From NCBI RefSeq assembly GCF_036245865.1, contig NZ_BTTW01000007.1, positions 496,001-560,000 on the forward strand: a DNA stretch of 64,000 nucleotides. The letters run 5' to 3'. Of this stretch, positions 1-8,254 are shown in pieces (the first letter of the stretch is position 1; each line of letters begins with the position of its first letter). The position numbers and the translations under genes are program-made. This DNA comes from Corallococcus caeni (GTDB taxonomy: Bacteria > Myxococcota > Myxococcia > Myxococcales > Myxococcaceae). The notes beneath the pieces are model-generated. The model did not search any database. It was not told the DNA's origin and was given only the letters and a program-made list of their open reading frames with translations.

Positions 1-3000
1 ACGAGGATGGGGCCCAGCGGCGCGCCGTTGTCGAGGACCAGGTACACGGTGCTGCCCGGCTCCGCGGTGCCGGTGATGACGGGCGAGGCGGAGGTGAGCA
101 CCTCGCCGCTCGTGGGCTGGAGGACGATGGGCGCGGCGGGCGGCGTGACGTCCACGGTCCAGGTGAAGCTGGCGGGCGTGGGGTCCACGTTGCCCGACGC
201 ATCGACGGCGGCGACGGTGAACGTGTGCGGGCCCGCGTCCAGGTCGGTCGCCGTGTACGGCGAGGCGCACGCCACGCTGATGGTGTCCAGGGTGCAGACG
301 AAGCCCGCGACATCCGCGTCCGTGCCCTGGAAGGTGAACGTCGCGGACGTGCTGTTGCTCGCGACCGGAGGATGCGAGGTGATGACGGTGTCGGGCGACA
401 CCGAGTCCACGGTGAAGGTCAGCTGGGCCGCGTCGCTGACGTTGCCCGCCGCGTCGGCCGCGGTGGCGCTGACGGTGATGGGGCCCTGGGGCAGGTCGGT
501 GGCCGGCGTGAAGCTCCAGGTGCCGGAGGCGTCCACGGTCAGCGGACCGAAGGTGTTCCCCCCGATGACGAGCGTCACCTGCGTGCCGAGGTCGGCGGTG
601 CCGGTGATGGTCGGCCGCGCGGTGGTGACGGTCGCGTTCAGGGCCGGGGCGGTGAAGACCGGCGCGTCCGGCGCGGTGGTGTCCACCGTGAAGGTGGAGG
701 TGGCGACGGGGCTGTTGTTGCCCGCGCCGTCCTGGGCGACGGCCGTGAGGGTGTGGCCGCCGTCCCCGAGCACGATGCCGGGCGTGAAGCTCCACTCGCC
801 CGCGCCATTGGCGGTGACGGTGCCCAGCGACGTGCCATCCAGCGTCACCGTGACGCGGCTGCCGGGCTCGGCCGTGCCACTGTAGGTGACGGGGGACGCA
901 GCCAGCGCCGCGCCGTTCGCGGGCGTGACGATGACCGGCGCGTCCGGCGGGGTGGCGTCGACGGTGAAGGACACCGTGCGCGCGGGGCTGGTGTTGCCCA
1001 CCGCGTCGCGGGCCGTGACGGACACGGTATGGGAGCCATCCATGAGCGTGGAGGACGTGCAGGACCACGCGCCGGAGGCATCGGCGGTCGCGGTGCACAG
1101 CACGGTGGTGCCTTCACGCACCGTCACGATGCTGCCCGCTTCGGCCGTGCCCGTGATGGCGGGCGTCGAAGTGGCGACCGCCTGGCCGGACGTAGGGGCG
1201 GTGACGACGGGGGTCGCCGGGGCGGTGGTGTCCACGCTGAAGGGAACGGAGGTGCTGGCCGGGCCCGTGTTGCCCGCCGCGTCCCGAGCGGTCGCGGAGA
1301 CGGTGTGCGCACCGTCCGCGAGCGTGGAGGACGTGCAGGACCACGCACCGGAGCTGTTCGCGGTCGCGGTGCACAGGACGGTGGTGCCCTCGCGAACGGT
1401 CACGGTGCTGTTGGCCTCCGCCGTACCGGACAGCGTCGGCGTCTGGGTGGCGACCGTCTGACCGGAAGTGGGCGAGGCAATGACCGGAGCCACGGGAGCG
1501 GTGCTGTCCACGGTGAAGGGAACGGACGTGCTCGCCGGGCCGGTGTTGCCCGCCACATCCCGAGCGGTCGCGGAGATGGTGTGCGTGCCATCCGTCAGCT
1601 GCGACGAGGTGCAGGACCACGCGCCGGAGCCGTTCGCGGTGGTGGTGCACAGGACGGTGGTGCCCTCACGAACGGTCACGGTGCTGTTGGCCTCCGCCGT
1701 ACCGGACAGCGTCGGCGTCTGGGTCGCCACCATCTGCCCGGACGTGGGCGACGCGATGACCGGAGCCACGGGGGCAATGGAGTCGATGGTGAAGGGGACG
1801 GGCGTGCTGGCCGGACCCGCGTTGCCCGCCGCGTCGCGAGCCGTCGCGGAGATCGTGTGCGACCCCTGGGCGAGCGAAGACGACGTGCAGGACCATGCAC
1901 CGGAGGCGTTGGCCGTCGCGGTACAGAGGACCGTGGTGCCCTCGCGCACGGTGACGGTGCTGTTCGCCTCCGCGGTGCCGGAGAGGACCGGCGTCTGGGT
2001 CGTCACAAGCTGACCGGACGTGGGCGCCGCGATGCCCGGAGCCGCCGGAGCCACCGTGTCGACGGTGAAGGGGACGGAGGTACTTGCAGGGCCCGTGTTG
2101 CCCGCCACATCCCGAGCCGTCGCGGAGATCGTGTGCGCCCCTTCCGCGAGCGTCGAGGACGCGCAGGTCCAGACACCGGAAGCATTGGCCGTCGTGGTGC
2201 ACAGGATGGTGGTGCCCTCACGAACGGTGACGGTGCTGTTCGCTTCCGCCGAGCCGCTGAGCGTCGGCGTCTGCGTGGCGACCACCTGGCCGGGCGTGGG
2301 CGAAGCGATGAGCGGAGCCGCCGGAGCGGTGGTGTCCACACTGAAGGGGACGGAGGTGCTGGCCGGTCCCGTGTTGCCCGCCGCGTCCCGAGCCGTCGCG
2401 GAAACCGTGTGGGCACCGTCCGCGAGCGTGGAGGACGTGCAGGACCACGCGCCGGAGGCATTCGCCGTCGTGGTGCACAACACCGTCGTGCCTTCGCGCA
2501 CCGTCACGGTGCTGTTGGCCTCCGCCGTACCGGACAGCGTCGGCGTCTGGGTGGTCAAGGTCTGGTTGGCCGTGGGCGCGGTGACGACTGGCGCCGCCGG
2601 GGCGGTGGCATCCACGGTGAAGGGGACGGAGGTGCTCGCCGGGCCGGTGTTGCCCGCCGCGTCCCGAGCGGTCGCGGAAATCGTGTGGGCACCGTCCGCG
2701 AGCGTGGAGGACGTGCAGGACCACGCGCCGGAGGCATTCGCCGTCGCGGTGCAGAGCACGGTGGTGCCCTCACGCACGGTCACGGTGCTGTTCGCCTCCG
2801 CCGTGCCAGACAGCGTCGGCGTCCGGGTGGCCACGAGCTGCCCGGGCGTGGGCGACGCGATGACCGGAGCCGCCGGCGCCACGGAGTCCACCGTGAAGGG
2901 GACGGACGTGCTCGCCGGACCGGTGTTGCCCGCGGCATCCCGAGCCGTCGCGGAGATGGTGTGCGCACCTTCGGAGAGCGTCGCGGACGTGCAGGACCAG

Positions 3001-4260
3001 GCACCGGAAGCATTGGCCGTCGTGGTGCACACCACCGTCGTGCCCTCACGGACGGTCACGGTGCTGTTGGCCTCCGCCGTACCGGACAGGACCGGCGTCT
3101 GCGTGGCCACGGTCTGACCCGAAGTCGGCGACGTGATGACCGGAGCCACCGGCGCCACCGAGTCCACCGTGAAGGGAACGGAGGCGCTGGCCGGGCCGGT
3201 GTTGCCCGCCGCGTCCCGAGCGGTCGCGGAGATCGTGTGCGCCCCCTGCGCGAGCGAAGACGACGTGCAGGACCAGGCACCGGAGGCATTGGCCGTCGCG
3301 GTGCACAACACCGTCGTGCCCTCGCGCACGGTGACGGTGCTGTTCGCCTCCGCCGTGCCGGAGAGGACCGGCGTCTGGGTCGTCACAAGCTGACCGGACG
3401 TGGGCGCCGTGACGACCGGTGCCACGGGGGCCACCGTGTCCACGGTGAAGGAGGTCGTGCTCGCCGGGCCCGTGTTGCCCGCGGCGTCGGTGGCGGTGAC
3501 GGTGGCCGTCTGGGCACCCTGGCCCAGCGCCGTACCGGAAGTGCAGGACCACGCGCCGGAGGCATTCGCCGTCGCGGTGCAGACCGTGACGCCCCCGACG
3601 ACGACGTTGACGGTGCTGCCCGCTTCCGCGAAGCCGCTGAACGTGGGCGTCGTGCTGCTCACCGCCGAGCCGCTCGTGGGCGCGACGATGACCGGCGCCG
3701 CCGGAGCCGTCACGTCCACCACGAACGTGCGCCCGCCGGAAGCGGGGCCGGTGTTGCCCGCTGCATCCTGCGCCGTCGCCGTCACCGTGTGCGAACCGGA
3801 GGGCAGCGTCACGCCGGACGCGCAGCTCCAGGCGCCCGTCGCGGCGTTGGCCGTGGTGGTGCAAAGGACGGTGGCGCCCTCGCGCACCGTGACGGTGCTG
3901 CCCGCCTCCGCCGTGCCCGTGAACGTCGGAGTCGCCGTGTTGAGCTGCGCGTTCTGTGCGGGCGTGGAGATGACCGGCGCCACCGGCGCCGTCGCGTCCA
4001 CGCTGAATGCCACGGACGTCGTCGGGCTGAGGTTGCCGCTGGGGTCCGCCGCCTGCGCGGTCACGGTGTGCGCGCCATCCGCGAGCTGCACGGTGGAGGC
4101 GCAGCTCCAGGCGCCGGACGCGCTCACCGTGGCGGTGCACAGCACCGTGGTGCCCTCGCGCACGGTGACGGTGTTGCCCGCTTCCCCCGTGCCGCTGAAG
4201 GTGGGCGTGCGCGTCGTCAGCGTGGCGTTGGCCGCGGGCGCCGTCACGGCCGGCGCGGGC
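1..4260 (-). repeat. Tandem array of about 15 Ig-domain coding repeats
   Basis: The start of each unit is marked on the plus strand by an acGGTGAAGgg-type block at about 411, 676, 963, 1231, 1509, 1790, 2060, 2340, 2611, 2891, 3171, 3441, 3718 and 4000. Spacing is about 270-288 bp. Units between about 1,200 and 3,450 are nearly identical, and their lengths step between about 270 and 280 bp. Outer units are more diverged. This suggests recent expansion or gene conversion in the centre of the array, and it is a likely place for assembly collapse. Confidence 0.85.
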
Positions 4261-5876
4261 GGACCGCCCACCGGCGTCGTCGTGGGACCGGTCCCCACCG
4301 GCGGCGAGGACGGGAAGGACGTCTCCGGCGCGCCCTGCTGCCCGGTGCTGCGCACGACGGCCTGGTTGTCGATGCTCCCCGTGGCCCCCACGTTGATGGT
4401 CACCCGGAAGACGAGCGTCGTGCTCTCTCCGATGTTGATGACGCCGCCCTGCGTGGCGTTGGCGCCCGTGCCCAGGCGCACCGTGAGCCGGCGGTTCGCG
4501 GCGTCGTAGTCGCCCTGGTCGTCCCCCGTCGCGTCGGTCTTCGCGCCGGTGTTGGCGCCCGCCGTCACCCGCAGCGTGCCCGGCACGTAGGTGACGTTGG
4601 TGGGCAGCGTGTCCGTGAGCACCGTGAGGATGCCCGAGTCATCGCCCGTGTTCGTCGTCTGAACGGTGTACTCCAGCACGTCACCGCCGCGCAGGCTGCC
4701 GTCCGGACGCGGCGACACGGCCGCCACGCTCTTCACCGTCTGGATGAAGTCCGGCTTCTGCGTGGAGATGGACGTGATGAACGCGCCCAGCAGGTACTGG
4801 TCCGCCGTGGAGGTGGCGGACACCGTCGCGGACGTCTGGCCCGCGGAGACGCGCGCGGTGATGTCCACGACGTCCAGGTCCATGCCTTCGAGCGTGGCCG
4901 GCGTGCCCGCGAAGCGCGGCAGGTCCCCGGCGTTGCTCTGCGCCACACCCAGCCGGCTGCGCGTGCCGTTGAAGAAGTTGTTCGCCGGGTTCTGCGCGTC
5001 CGACAGGGCCACGCCGTTGAAGTTCAGCGCGTCGCCCGAGTAGACGTTCTCCCCCTCGTAGGCGATGACGCCCAGCTTCGCCGAGTAGCCGGAGGCCGGC
5101 ACCAGGAAGCCGGACAGCGTGGCCGTCGCGCTCACGCCGTTGCTCACGATGTCCAGCCCATCGAAGAGGGTGAGGTTGCGCAGGGGCTCGCTGGCCAGCC
5201 GGTAGAAGACGACCATCGCCCAGCCGGAGTAGGGGAAGGTGTCGCTGACGTTGCGGAAGTCCAACACGTCCGCGCCGGAGAGCAGGTAGGCGCCCGTGCC
5301 GTACTGCTGCACCAGCGCCGTCACGTCCGCCGTGGACTGGTAGGCGTAGTTGCTGCCGTTCGTGTAGCCCTTGCTGGAGTCCGCGGTGATGGCCGTGGAG
5401 AACGTGCCCACCCGCGCCAGCGTCACGGACGTCCCCGGGGACATGGTGCCCGTGCGGCTCGCCACCGAGCGCACCGCACCCCAGTACAGCCGCGCGTACG
5501 TCACCACCGCCCCCGACGGCAGCGCGAGCACCGCCTGGCTCTTCGCGCTGCCCGGCGCCACCGACGTGTCCGCGGACGCCGTGGTGCCGTCGGTCGTCCA
5601 GTGCACGTCCGCCGCCTGGTCGTCGATGTTGGTGCCGCAGGCGCCGACCGTGCCCACCAGCGGCGCCGGCGTCCCCGCGCGGCACTCCTGCGACAGCGTG
5701 TTGCCGAACAGCACGAAGTCGCCCCGCTGATCCATCTGGTAGCGCAGCGACGGCGCGGCGGAGGCCCCCAGCGGAAGCAGCGCCAGCAACACCAGACACG
5801 TCAGCTTCCAGGCCAGCGTGGAGGGGGCGGCGTCCCGGAACCAGGCGAAGGAGGAATCGTCGGAGGTGGGGTCCAT
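1..5876 (-). CDS. Giant exported Ig-like repeat protein, AgmC-like (3' end outside window)
   Basis: The first 1,958 residues are visible and the C-terminus lies beyond the left edge. The ATG at 5876 gives an N-terminus with a hydrophobic core (about residues 22-36) and a likely cleavage site after ASA (residue 40). A non-repetitive exported domain follows (about 41-390), then a DUF11-like domain (about 395-520, with EYTVQTTNTGDDSG), then about 15 bacterial Ig-like domains of 90-94 residues, each with signatures such as GTAEPGSTVTV and DGAHTVTATARDAAGN. Such proteins are extracellular or cell-surface stalks. Similar myxobacterial proteins are often annotated as adventurous gliding motility protein AgmC; that name is from memory of family annotation and is not proven here. 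A sigma-54 promoter lies 57 bp upstream. No strong Shine-Dalgarno site is visible. Confidence 0.88.
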   Translation of the reverse strand, partial: MDPTSDDSSFAWFRDAAPSTLAWKLTCLVLLALLPLGASAAPSLRYQMDQRGDFVLFGNTLSQECRAGTPAPLVGTVGACGTNIDDQAADVHWTTDGTTASADTSVAPGSAKSQAVLALPSGAVVTYARLYWGAVRSVASRTGTMSPGTSVTLARVGTFSTAITADSSKGYTNGSNYAYQSTADVTALVQQYGTGAYLLSGADVLDFRNVSDTFPYSGWAMVVFYRLASEPLRNLTLFDGLDIVSNGVSATATLSGFLVPASGYSAKLGVIAYEGENVYSGDALNFNGVALSDAQNPANNFFNGTRSRLGVAQSNAGDLPRFAGTPATLEGMDLDVVDITARVSAGQTSATVSATSTADQYLLGAFITSISTQKPDFIQTVKSVAAVSPRPDGSLRGGDVLEYTVQTTNTGDDSGILTVLTDTLPTNVTYVPGTLRVTAGANTGAKTDATGDDQGDYDAANRRLTVRLGTGANATQGGVINIGESTTLVFRVTINVGATGSIDNQAVVRSTGQQGAPETSFPSSPPVGTGPTTTPVGGPPAPAVTAPAANATLTTRTPTFSGTGEAGNTVTVREGTTVLCTATVSASGAWSCASTVQLADGAHTVTAQAADPSGNLSPTTSVAFSVDATAPVAPVISTPAQNAQLNTATPTFTGTAEAGSTVTVREGATVLCTTTANAATGAWSCASGVTLPSGSHTVTATAQDAAGNTGPASGGRTFVVDVTAPAAPVIVAPTSGSAVSSTTPTFSGFAEAGSTVNVVVGGVTVCTATANASGAWSCTSGTALGQGAQTATVTATDAAGNTGPASTTSFTVDTVAPVAPVVTAPTSGQLVTTQTPVLSGTAEANSTVTVREGTTVLCTATANASGAWSCTSSSLAQGAHTISATARDAAGNTGPASASVPFTVDSVAPVAPVITSPTSGQTVATQTPVLSGTAEANSTVTVREGTTVVCTTTANASGAWSCTSATLSEGAHTISATARDAAGNTGPASTSVPFTVDSVAPAAPVIASPTPGQLVATRTPTLSGTAEANSTVTVREGTTVLCTATANASGAWSCTSSTLADGAHTISATARDAAGNTGPASTSVPFTVDATAPAAPVVTAPTANQTLTTQTPTLSGTAEANSTVTVREGTTVLCTTTANASGAWSCTSSTLADGAHTVSATARDAAGNTGPASTSVPFSVDTTAPAAPLIASPTPGQVVATQTPTLSGSAEANSTVTVREGTTILCTTTANASGVWTCASSTLAEGAHTISATARDVAGNTGPASTSVPFTVDTVAPAAPGIAAPTSGQLVTTQTPVLSGTAEANSTVTVREGTTVLCTATANASGAWSCTSSSLAQGSHTISATARDAAGNAGPASTPVPFTIDSIAPVAPVIASPTSGQMVATQTPTLSGTAEANSTVTVREGTTVLCTTTANGSGAWSCTSSQLTDGTHTISATARDVAGNTGPASTSVPFTVDSTAPVAPVIASPTSGQTVATQTPTLSGTAEANSTVTVREGTTVLCTATANSSGAWSCTSSTLADGAHTVSATARDAAGNTGPASTSVPFSVDTTAPATPVVTAPTSGQAVATSTPAITGTAEAGSIVTVREGTTVLCTATADASGAWSCTSSTLMDGSHTVSVTARDAVGNTSPARTVSFTVDATPPDAPVIVTPANGAALAASPVTYSGTAEPGSRVTVTLDGTSLGTVTANGAGEWSFTPGIVLGDGGHTLTAVAQDGAGNNSPVATSTFTVDTTAPDAPVFTAPALNATVTTARPTITGTADLGTQVTLVIGGNTFGPLTVDASGTWSFTPATDLPQGPITVSATAADAAGNVSDAAQLTFTVDSVSPDTVITSHPPVASNSTSATFTFQGTDADVAGFVCTLDTISVACASPYTATDLDAGPHTFTVAAVDASGNVDPTPASFTWTVDVTPPAAPIVLQPTSGEVLTSASPVITGTAEPGSTVYLVLDNGAPLGPIL

Positions 5877-5932
5877 GGGGGGCTCTTCAGTACGGCGGCG
5901 GCGAGGGGCAGCGGGGCAGGCGACCTCCCAAG

Positions 5933-5948
5933 AGCAAGTCGAAGGCCA
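5933..5948 (-). promoter_or_regulatory. Sigma-54 promoter of the Ig-repeat gene
   Basis: On the minus strand the sequence is TGGCCTTCGACTTGCT. It has the -24 GG and -12 GC dinucleotides separated by exactly 10 bp, and a TTGCT -12 element. The predicted start is near 5922, giving a leader of about 46 nt before the ATG at 5876. The upstream palindrome at 6042-6054 is centred about 126 bp before that start. Confidence 0.6.
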
Positions 5949-6041
5949 GCCTGAGCAGATGGTCGAAACTGAATTCTTCCGGGGGCTTGGAATGAAGGCC
6001 CCGGCCATGCGGTGCGCCTTGTCCTGTTTGCGGATCCAGTT

Positions 6042-6054
6042 TCCGGAATCCGGA
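6042..6054. promoter_or_regulatory. Candidate activator (UAS) palindrome 1
   Basis: TCCGGAATCCGGA is a near-perfect palindrome. It is nested in a larger perfect inverted repeat with arms GCGGATCC (6030-6037) and GGATCCGC (6052-6059). It is one of three copies, each about 85-96 bp upstream of a sigma-54 promoter. Because it also lies 28-58 bp past the stop of the receiver gene at 6088, a terminator role is possible, but no T-tract follows. Confidence 0.5.
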
Positions 6055-6087
6055 TCCGCTGTCACCCAAGTCCCGGCGCGTTACCGC

Positions 6088-6504
6088 TCAAGGCATGAGG
6101 CGACGCGCGCTTTCCTGGCGTGGAGCCTCCAGCAACTGCGACACGTGCACCGCCAGGTCTGGCAGCGGCTGGGGCTTGCTCAGCACCAGGTCCACGCCCA
6201 GGGCCTGCGCGCGCGAACCCAGGTCCGGCGTCGCGAACGCCGTCAGCAGCACCATGCGTGTGTCCGGAGAGGCCTCGCGCAACCGCTCCGCGATGATGAG
6301 CCCCTCCTCGGACTGCGTGCCGCTCAGGCGCAGGTCGCTGATGACCAGGTCGTACCGGCCGTGCTTCACGCGCTCCAGCGCCTCGTCCAGGTCCGTGGCC
6401 GAGTCGACCTCGTACCCCGCGCTGGAGAAGAAGCGGCCCAGGACCCAGCACAGGACCGTTTCGTCATCGATGATCAGCAGGTTCCGGGGCACTCGGGGAG
6501 GCAT
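6088..6504 (-). CDS. Stand-alone response regulator receiver protein
   Basis: A 138-residue CheY-like protein made only of a receiver domain. Visible landmarks, counted from the ATG at 6504, are the acidic pair D13-D14, phospho-acceptor D57 in DLVISDLRL, T88 in LLTAF and K110 in LSKP. It has no output domain, so it should act through protein contacts or as a phosphate relay. There is no Shine-Dalgarno site. The predicted sigma-54 promoter overlaps the ATG, so translation may really begin at the GTG at 6492, on a nearly leaderless mRNA. It sits between the Ig-repeat gene and a second receiver gene on the same strand, each with its own promoter. Confidence 0.88.
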   Translation of the reverse strand: MPPRVPRNLLIIDDETVLCWVLGRFFSSAGYEVDSATDLDEALERVKHGRYDLVISDLRLSGTQSEEGLIIAERLREASPDTRMVLLTAFATPDLGSRAQALGVDLVLSKPQPLPDLAVHVSQLLEAPRQESARRLMP

Positions 6505-6505
6505 G

Positions 6506-6521
6506 AGCAAGCCTGGGGCCA
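6506..6521 (-). promoter_or_regulatory. Sigma-54 promoter of receiver gene 1
   Basis: The minus-strand sequence TGGCCCCAGGCTTGCT has GG and GC separated by 10 bp and a full TTGCT -12 element. Predicted start is near 6495. That lies inside the annotated 5' end and just before the in-frame GTG at 6492. The palindrome at 6617-6629 is centred about 128 bp upstream of the start. Confidence 0.55.
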
Positions 6522-6616
6522 GGACTCGGGAATAAAGCGCGGAGACGTCTTTACGGCCGTTTGGCCTGGCCGGAGAGCGTCCCTGGCGGGAGCTTGTCCA
6601 GCTTGCGGATCCATTT

Positions 6617-6629
6617 TCCGGAATCCGGA
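6617..6629. promoter_or_regulatory. Candidate activator (UAS) palindrome 2
   Basis: TCCGGAATCCGGA is identical to the copy at 6042-6054. The flanking GCGGATCCA is also conserved, so about 24 of 26 positions match between the two sites. It lies between the stop of receiver gene 2 (6661) and the promoter of receiver gene 1. Confidence 0.5.
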
Positions 6630-6660
6630 CCGGAACCTGGAACGCCGCGCGCCTGGCTTC

Positions 6661-7071
6661 CTAGCGCATCGGGATGGGCTGGGGCCGGTCCTCGTTGGCC
6701 GCGGCGGGGATGAGCGCGGACAGGTGGAGGATGAGCACCGGCATCAGCTGCGGTTTGGGCAGCAGCTTCGTGATGCCGCTCGCCCACGCCGAGTGCCGCA
6801 CCTCGTCCAGGGGCAGCGCCGTCATCAGCAGGAGGGGGATGTGCGAGTCGTGCAGGCGCAGGTCGCGCGCGAAGCGCAGGCCCTCCTCCATGCCGGGCCG
6901 GCCGAAGGGATGGTCGATGAGGACCGCGTCGAACAGGTGGGTGTCCAGCAGGCTCCGCGCCTGCCCATCCGTGCGAGCGGTGAGGACGGTGAAGCCCGCG
7001 GCCGTCAGGTGACGCGCCGTCGCCCCACGAACCGGGGGCTTCGAATCGAGGAGGAGGATTTTACCGAGCAT
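6661..7071 (-). CDS. Stand-alone receiver-like protein with a reduced acidic pocket
   Basis: A 136-residue receiver-fold protein starting at the ATG at 7071. It keeps the phospho-acceptor position D53 (DAVLIDHPFG), T84 (LLMTAL) and K106 (LPKP). The usual pair of N-terminal acidic residues is reduced to D9 in LLLDSKPP, so metal binding and phosphorylation may be weak. There is no output domain and no Shine-Dalgarno site. The sigma-54 promoter at 7084-7099 predicts a leader of only a few bases. Its neighbour and probable regulon partner is the receiver gene at 6088. Confidence 0.85.
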   Translation of the reverse strand: MLGKILLLDSKPPVRGATARHLTAAGFTVLTARTDGQARSLLDTHLFDAVLIDHPFGRPGMEEGLRFARDLRLHDSHIPLLLMTALPLDEVRHSAWASGITKLLPKPQLMPVLILHLSALIPAAANEDRPQPIPMR

Positions 7072-7083
7072 GCACAACAACAG

Positions 7084-7099
7084 TGCAGCGGTTGTGCCA
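7084..7099 (-). promoter_or_regulatory. Sigma-54 promoter of receiver gene 2
   Basis: The minus-strand sequence TGGCACAACCGCTGCA matches the -24 TGGCAC element and a CTGCA -12 element with GG and GC separated by 10 bp. The predicted start, near 7073, is 2-3 bases before the ATG at 7071. The palindrome at 7184-7196 is centred about 117 bp upstream. Confidence 0.62.
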
Positions 7100-7183
7100 C
7101 GCGCGGTGTCATCCGCCAGTCCCAGTCATTGCAAGGGATTGGCGGGCGAGGTGGGAGGGCCCATTCCAGTTCCTGGACCGCGC

Positions 7184-7196
7184 TCCGGAATCTGGA
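7184..7196. promoter_or_regulatory. Candidate activator (UAS) palindrome 3
   Basis: TCCGGAATCTGGA matches the two other copies at 12 of 13 positions. It lies 12 bp past the stop of the Nudix gene and upstream of the receiver gene 2 promoter. Its distance to the predicted start is about one helical turn shorter than for the other two sites, so DNA phasing would be kept. Confidence 0.45.
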
Positions 7197-7207
7197 ATCC
7201 AGCTCAC

Positions 7208-7690
7208 TCAAAGGCCGCTGCGCCGCCGCGCGGCGTCCTCGAGGTAGGCGCGCACGACGGGCATGAGCGGCAGCCGCAGCGCGGTCTCCACGTCGAGCCA
7301 CCGGGCCCACACCACTTCGCGCTGGTCGAGCACGAGCCGGGGCTCGCTGTCGAGCTCCAGCTCGACGAAGTGGCACCGGTCGCGCTTGAACTCATCCGTG
7401 TGGTGCAGCTCGCACACGGCGCGCAGCCGCGAGGCCGGCACATGCAGCCCCACCTCCTCGCGCAGCTCCCGTGCGCCCGTCTCCTCCGGGGACTCGCCGC
7501 GATGCCGGCCGCCTCCCGGCAGGGAGAAGGCCTGCTTGTAGGAGTTCTGCAGCAGCAGCACCTCGCGGCCCCGCCACACCCCCACGAGCGTGCCCTCCGT
7601 GCGCGGTCGGCGCACGAACCACCAGGCGAGCGCCAGGTGGTAGGCGCCGCGATAGGCCACGCGCACGAAGGGGTCGATCGGGGTGCTCAT
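7208..7690 (-). CDS. Nudix hydrolase
   Basis: A 160-residue cytosolic protein with a complete Nudix box of the form G-x5-E-x7-REUxEExGU, running from G60 to L82 (GGRHRGE, then RELREEVGL). Nudix enzymes cleave nucleoside diphosphates linked to another group; the box does not tell the substrate. A conserved N-terminal segment (about residues 1-30) precedes the fold. It is the first gene of the minus-strand run leading to the receivers, but the sigma-54 promoters downstream suggest it is transcribed separately. Confidence 0.88.
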   Translation of the reverse strand: MSTPIDPFVRVAYRGAYHLALAWWFVRRPRTEGTLVGVWRGREVLLLQNSYKQAFSLPGGGRHRGESPEETGARELREEVGLHVPASRLRAVCELHHTDEFKRDRCHFVELELDSEPRLVLDQREVVWARWLDVETALRLPLMPVVRAYLEDAARRRSGL

Positions 7691-7699
7691 GGGGGGAGG

Positions 7700-8251
7700 C
7701 TACCCCGGTACGAACGCTCGGATGTTGATGCTCTGGGGGATGAGCGAGGGGACGAGGTAGGGGTAGGGCTCGTAGCGAGTCGCGTTGCGCTGACCGATGA
7801 CGCCGCCGATGTCCTCGCCAAAGCCCTTCACCGGCCTCCGTCCTGGGCCACCAGCTCGGCGGCCCATGCCTGGAGCGCGGCGTCCCCGGCCACGGCGGCG
7901 TTGTCCGGGTCGTGGACGCCCACGTAGGCGCGCACCCACTGCTCGATGGCGCCCCAGACGAGCCGCGCGTCCTCGCGGTAGGGGTAGTCCAGGTCCGGAT
8001 CCATCACCCCGCGCTGCTCCAGCGCACGCGGCAGCATGCCCTGGGTGAAGTCGTAGTCCGGGTCGTCCAGCAGCGAGGCCACGGTGACGGCGCGGCTGGA
8101 TTGGATGGTGCCGCCCAGCAGCATGTCCACATCGCCGCCGGGGGGCGATGAGCTTCGCCTGCGCGGCGTTGTTGATGTACAGCGTGCCCTCGAAGTGGGG
8201 CCGCAGCAGCACGCTCACGGTGTGAGCCGGACCGCGCGGGTCCTGCGTTTC
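7700..8251 (-). pseudogene. Lipoxygenase C-terminal remnant, two frameshifts
   Basis: The conceptual protein reads HTVSVLLRPHFEGTL, INNAAQAKLIAP, then in a second frame MLLGGTIQSSRAVTV, LPRALEQRGV and YPYREDARLVWGAIEQW, then in the first frame again VKGFGEDIGG and LIPQSINI. This order matches the C-terminal half of the lipoxygenase catalytic domain, whose last residue (Ile) is an iron ligand; here six residues follow that Ile. The first shift is at a C-run near 8143 and the second, compensating one is near 7828. The N-terminal half with the first histidine ligands is missing, because the remnant starts directly after the stop of the neighbouring lipoprotein gene. Confidence 0.75.
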
Positions 8252-8254
8252 AAG

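Noticed and set aside
1200..3450. Regularly spaced repeats as a CRISPR array
   Set aside because: Units are about 270-280 bp, keep the reading frame and code Ig domains; CRISPR units are far shorter with unrelated spacers.
225..5954. Very long plus-strand open frame (about 1,900 codons) rich in Arg and Gly
   Set aside because: It is the mirror of the Ig-repeat gene in high-GC DNA. The minus strand gives clear Ig domains and a signal peptide, while the plus frame gives only low-complexity Arg/Gly sequence.
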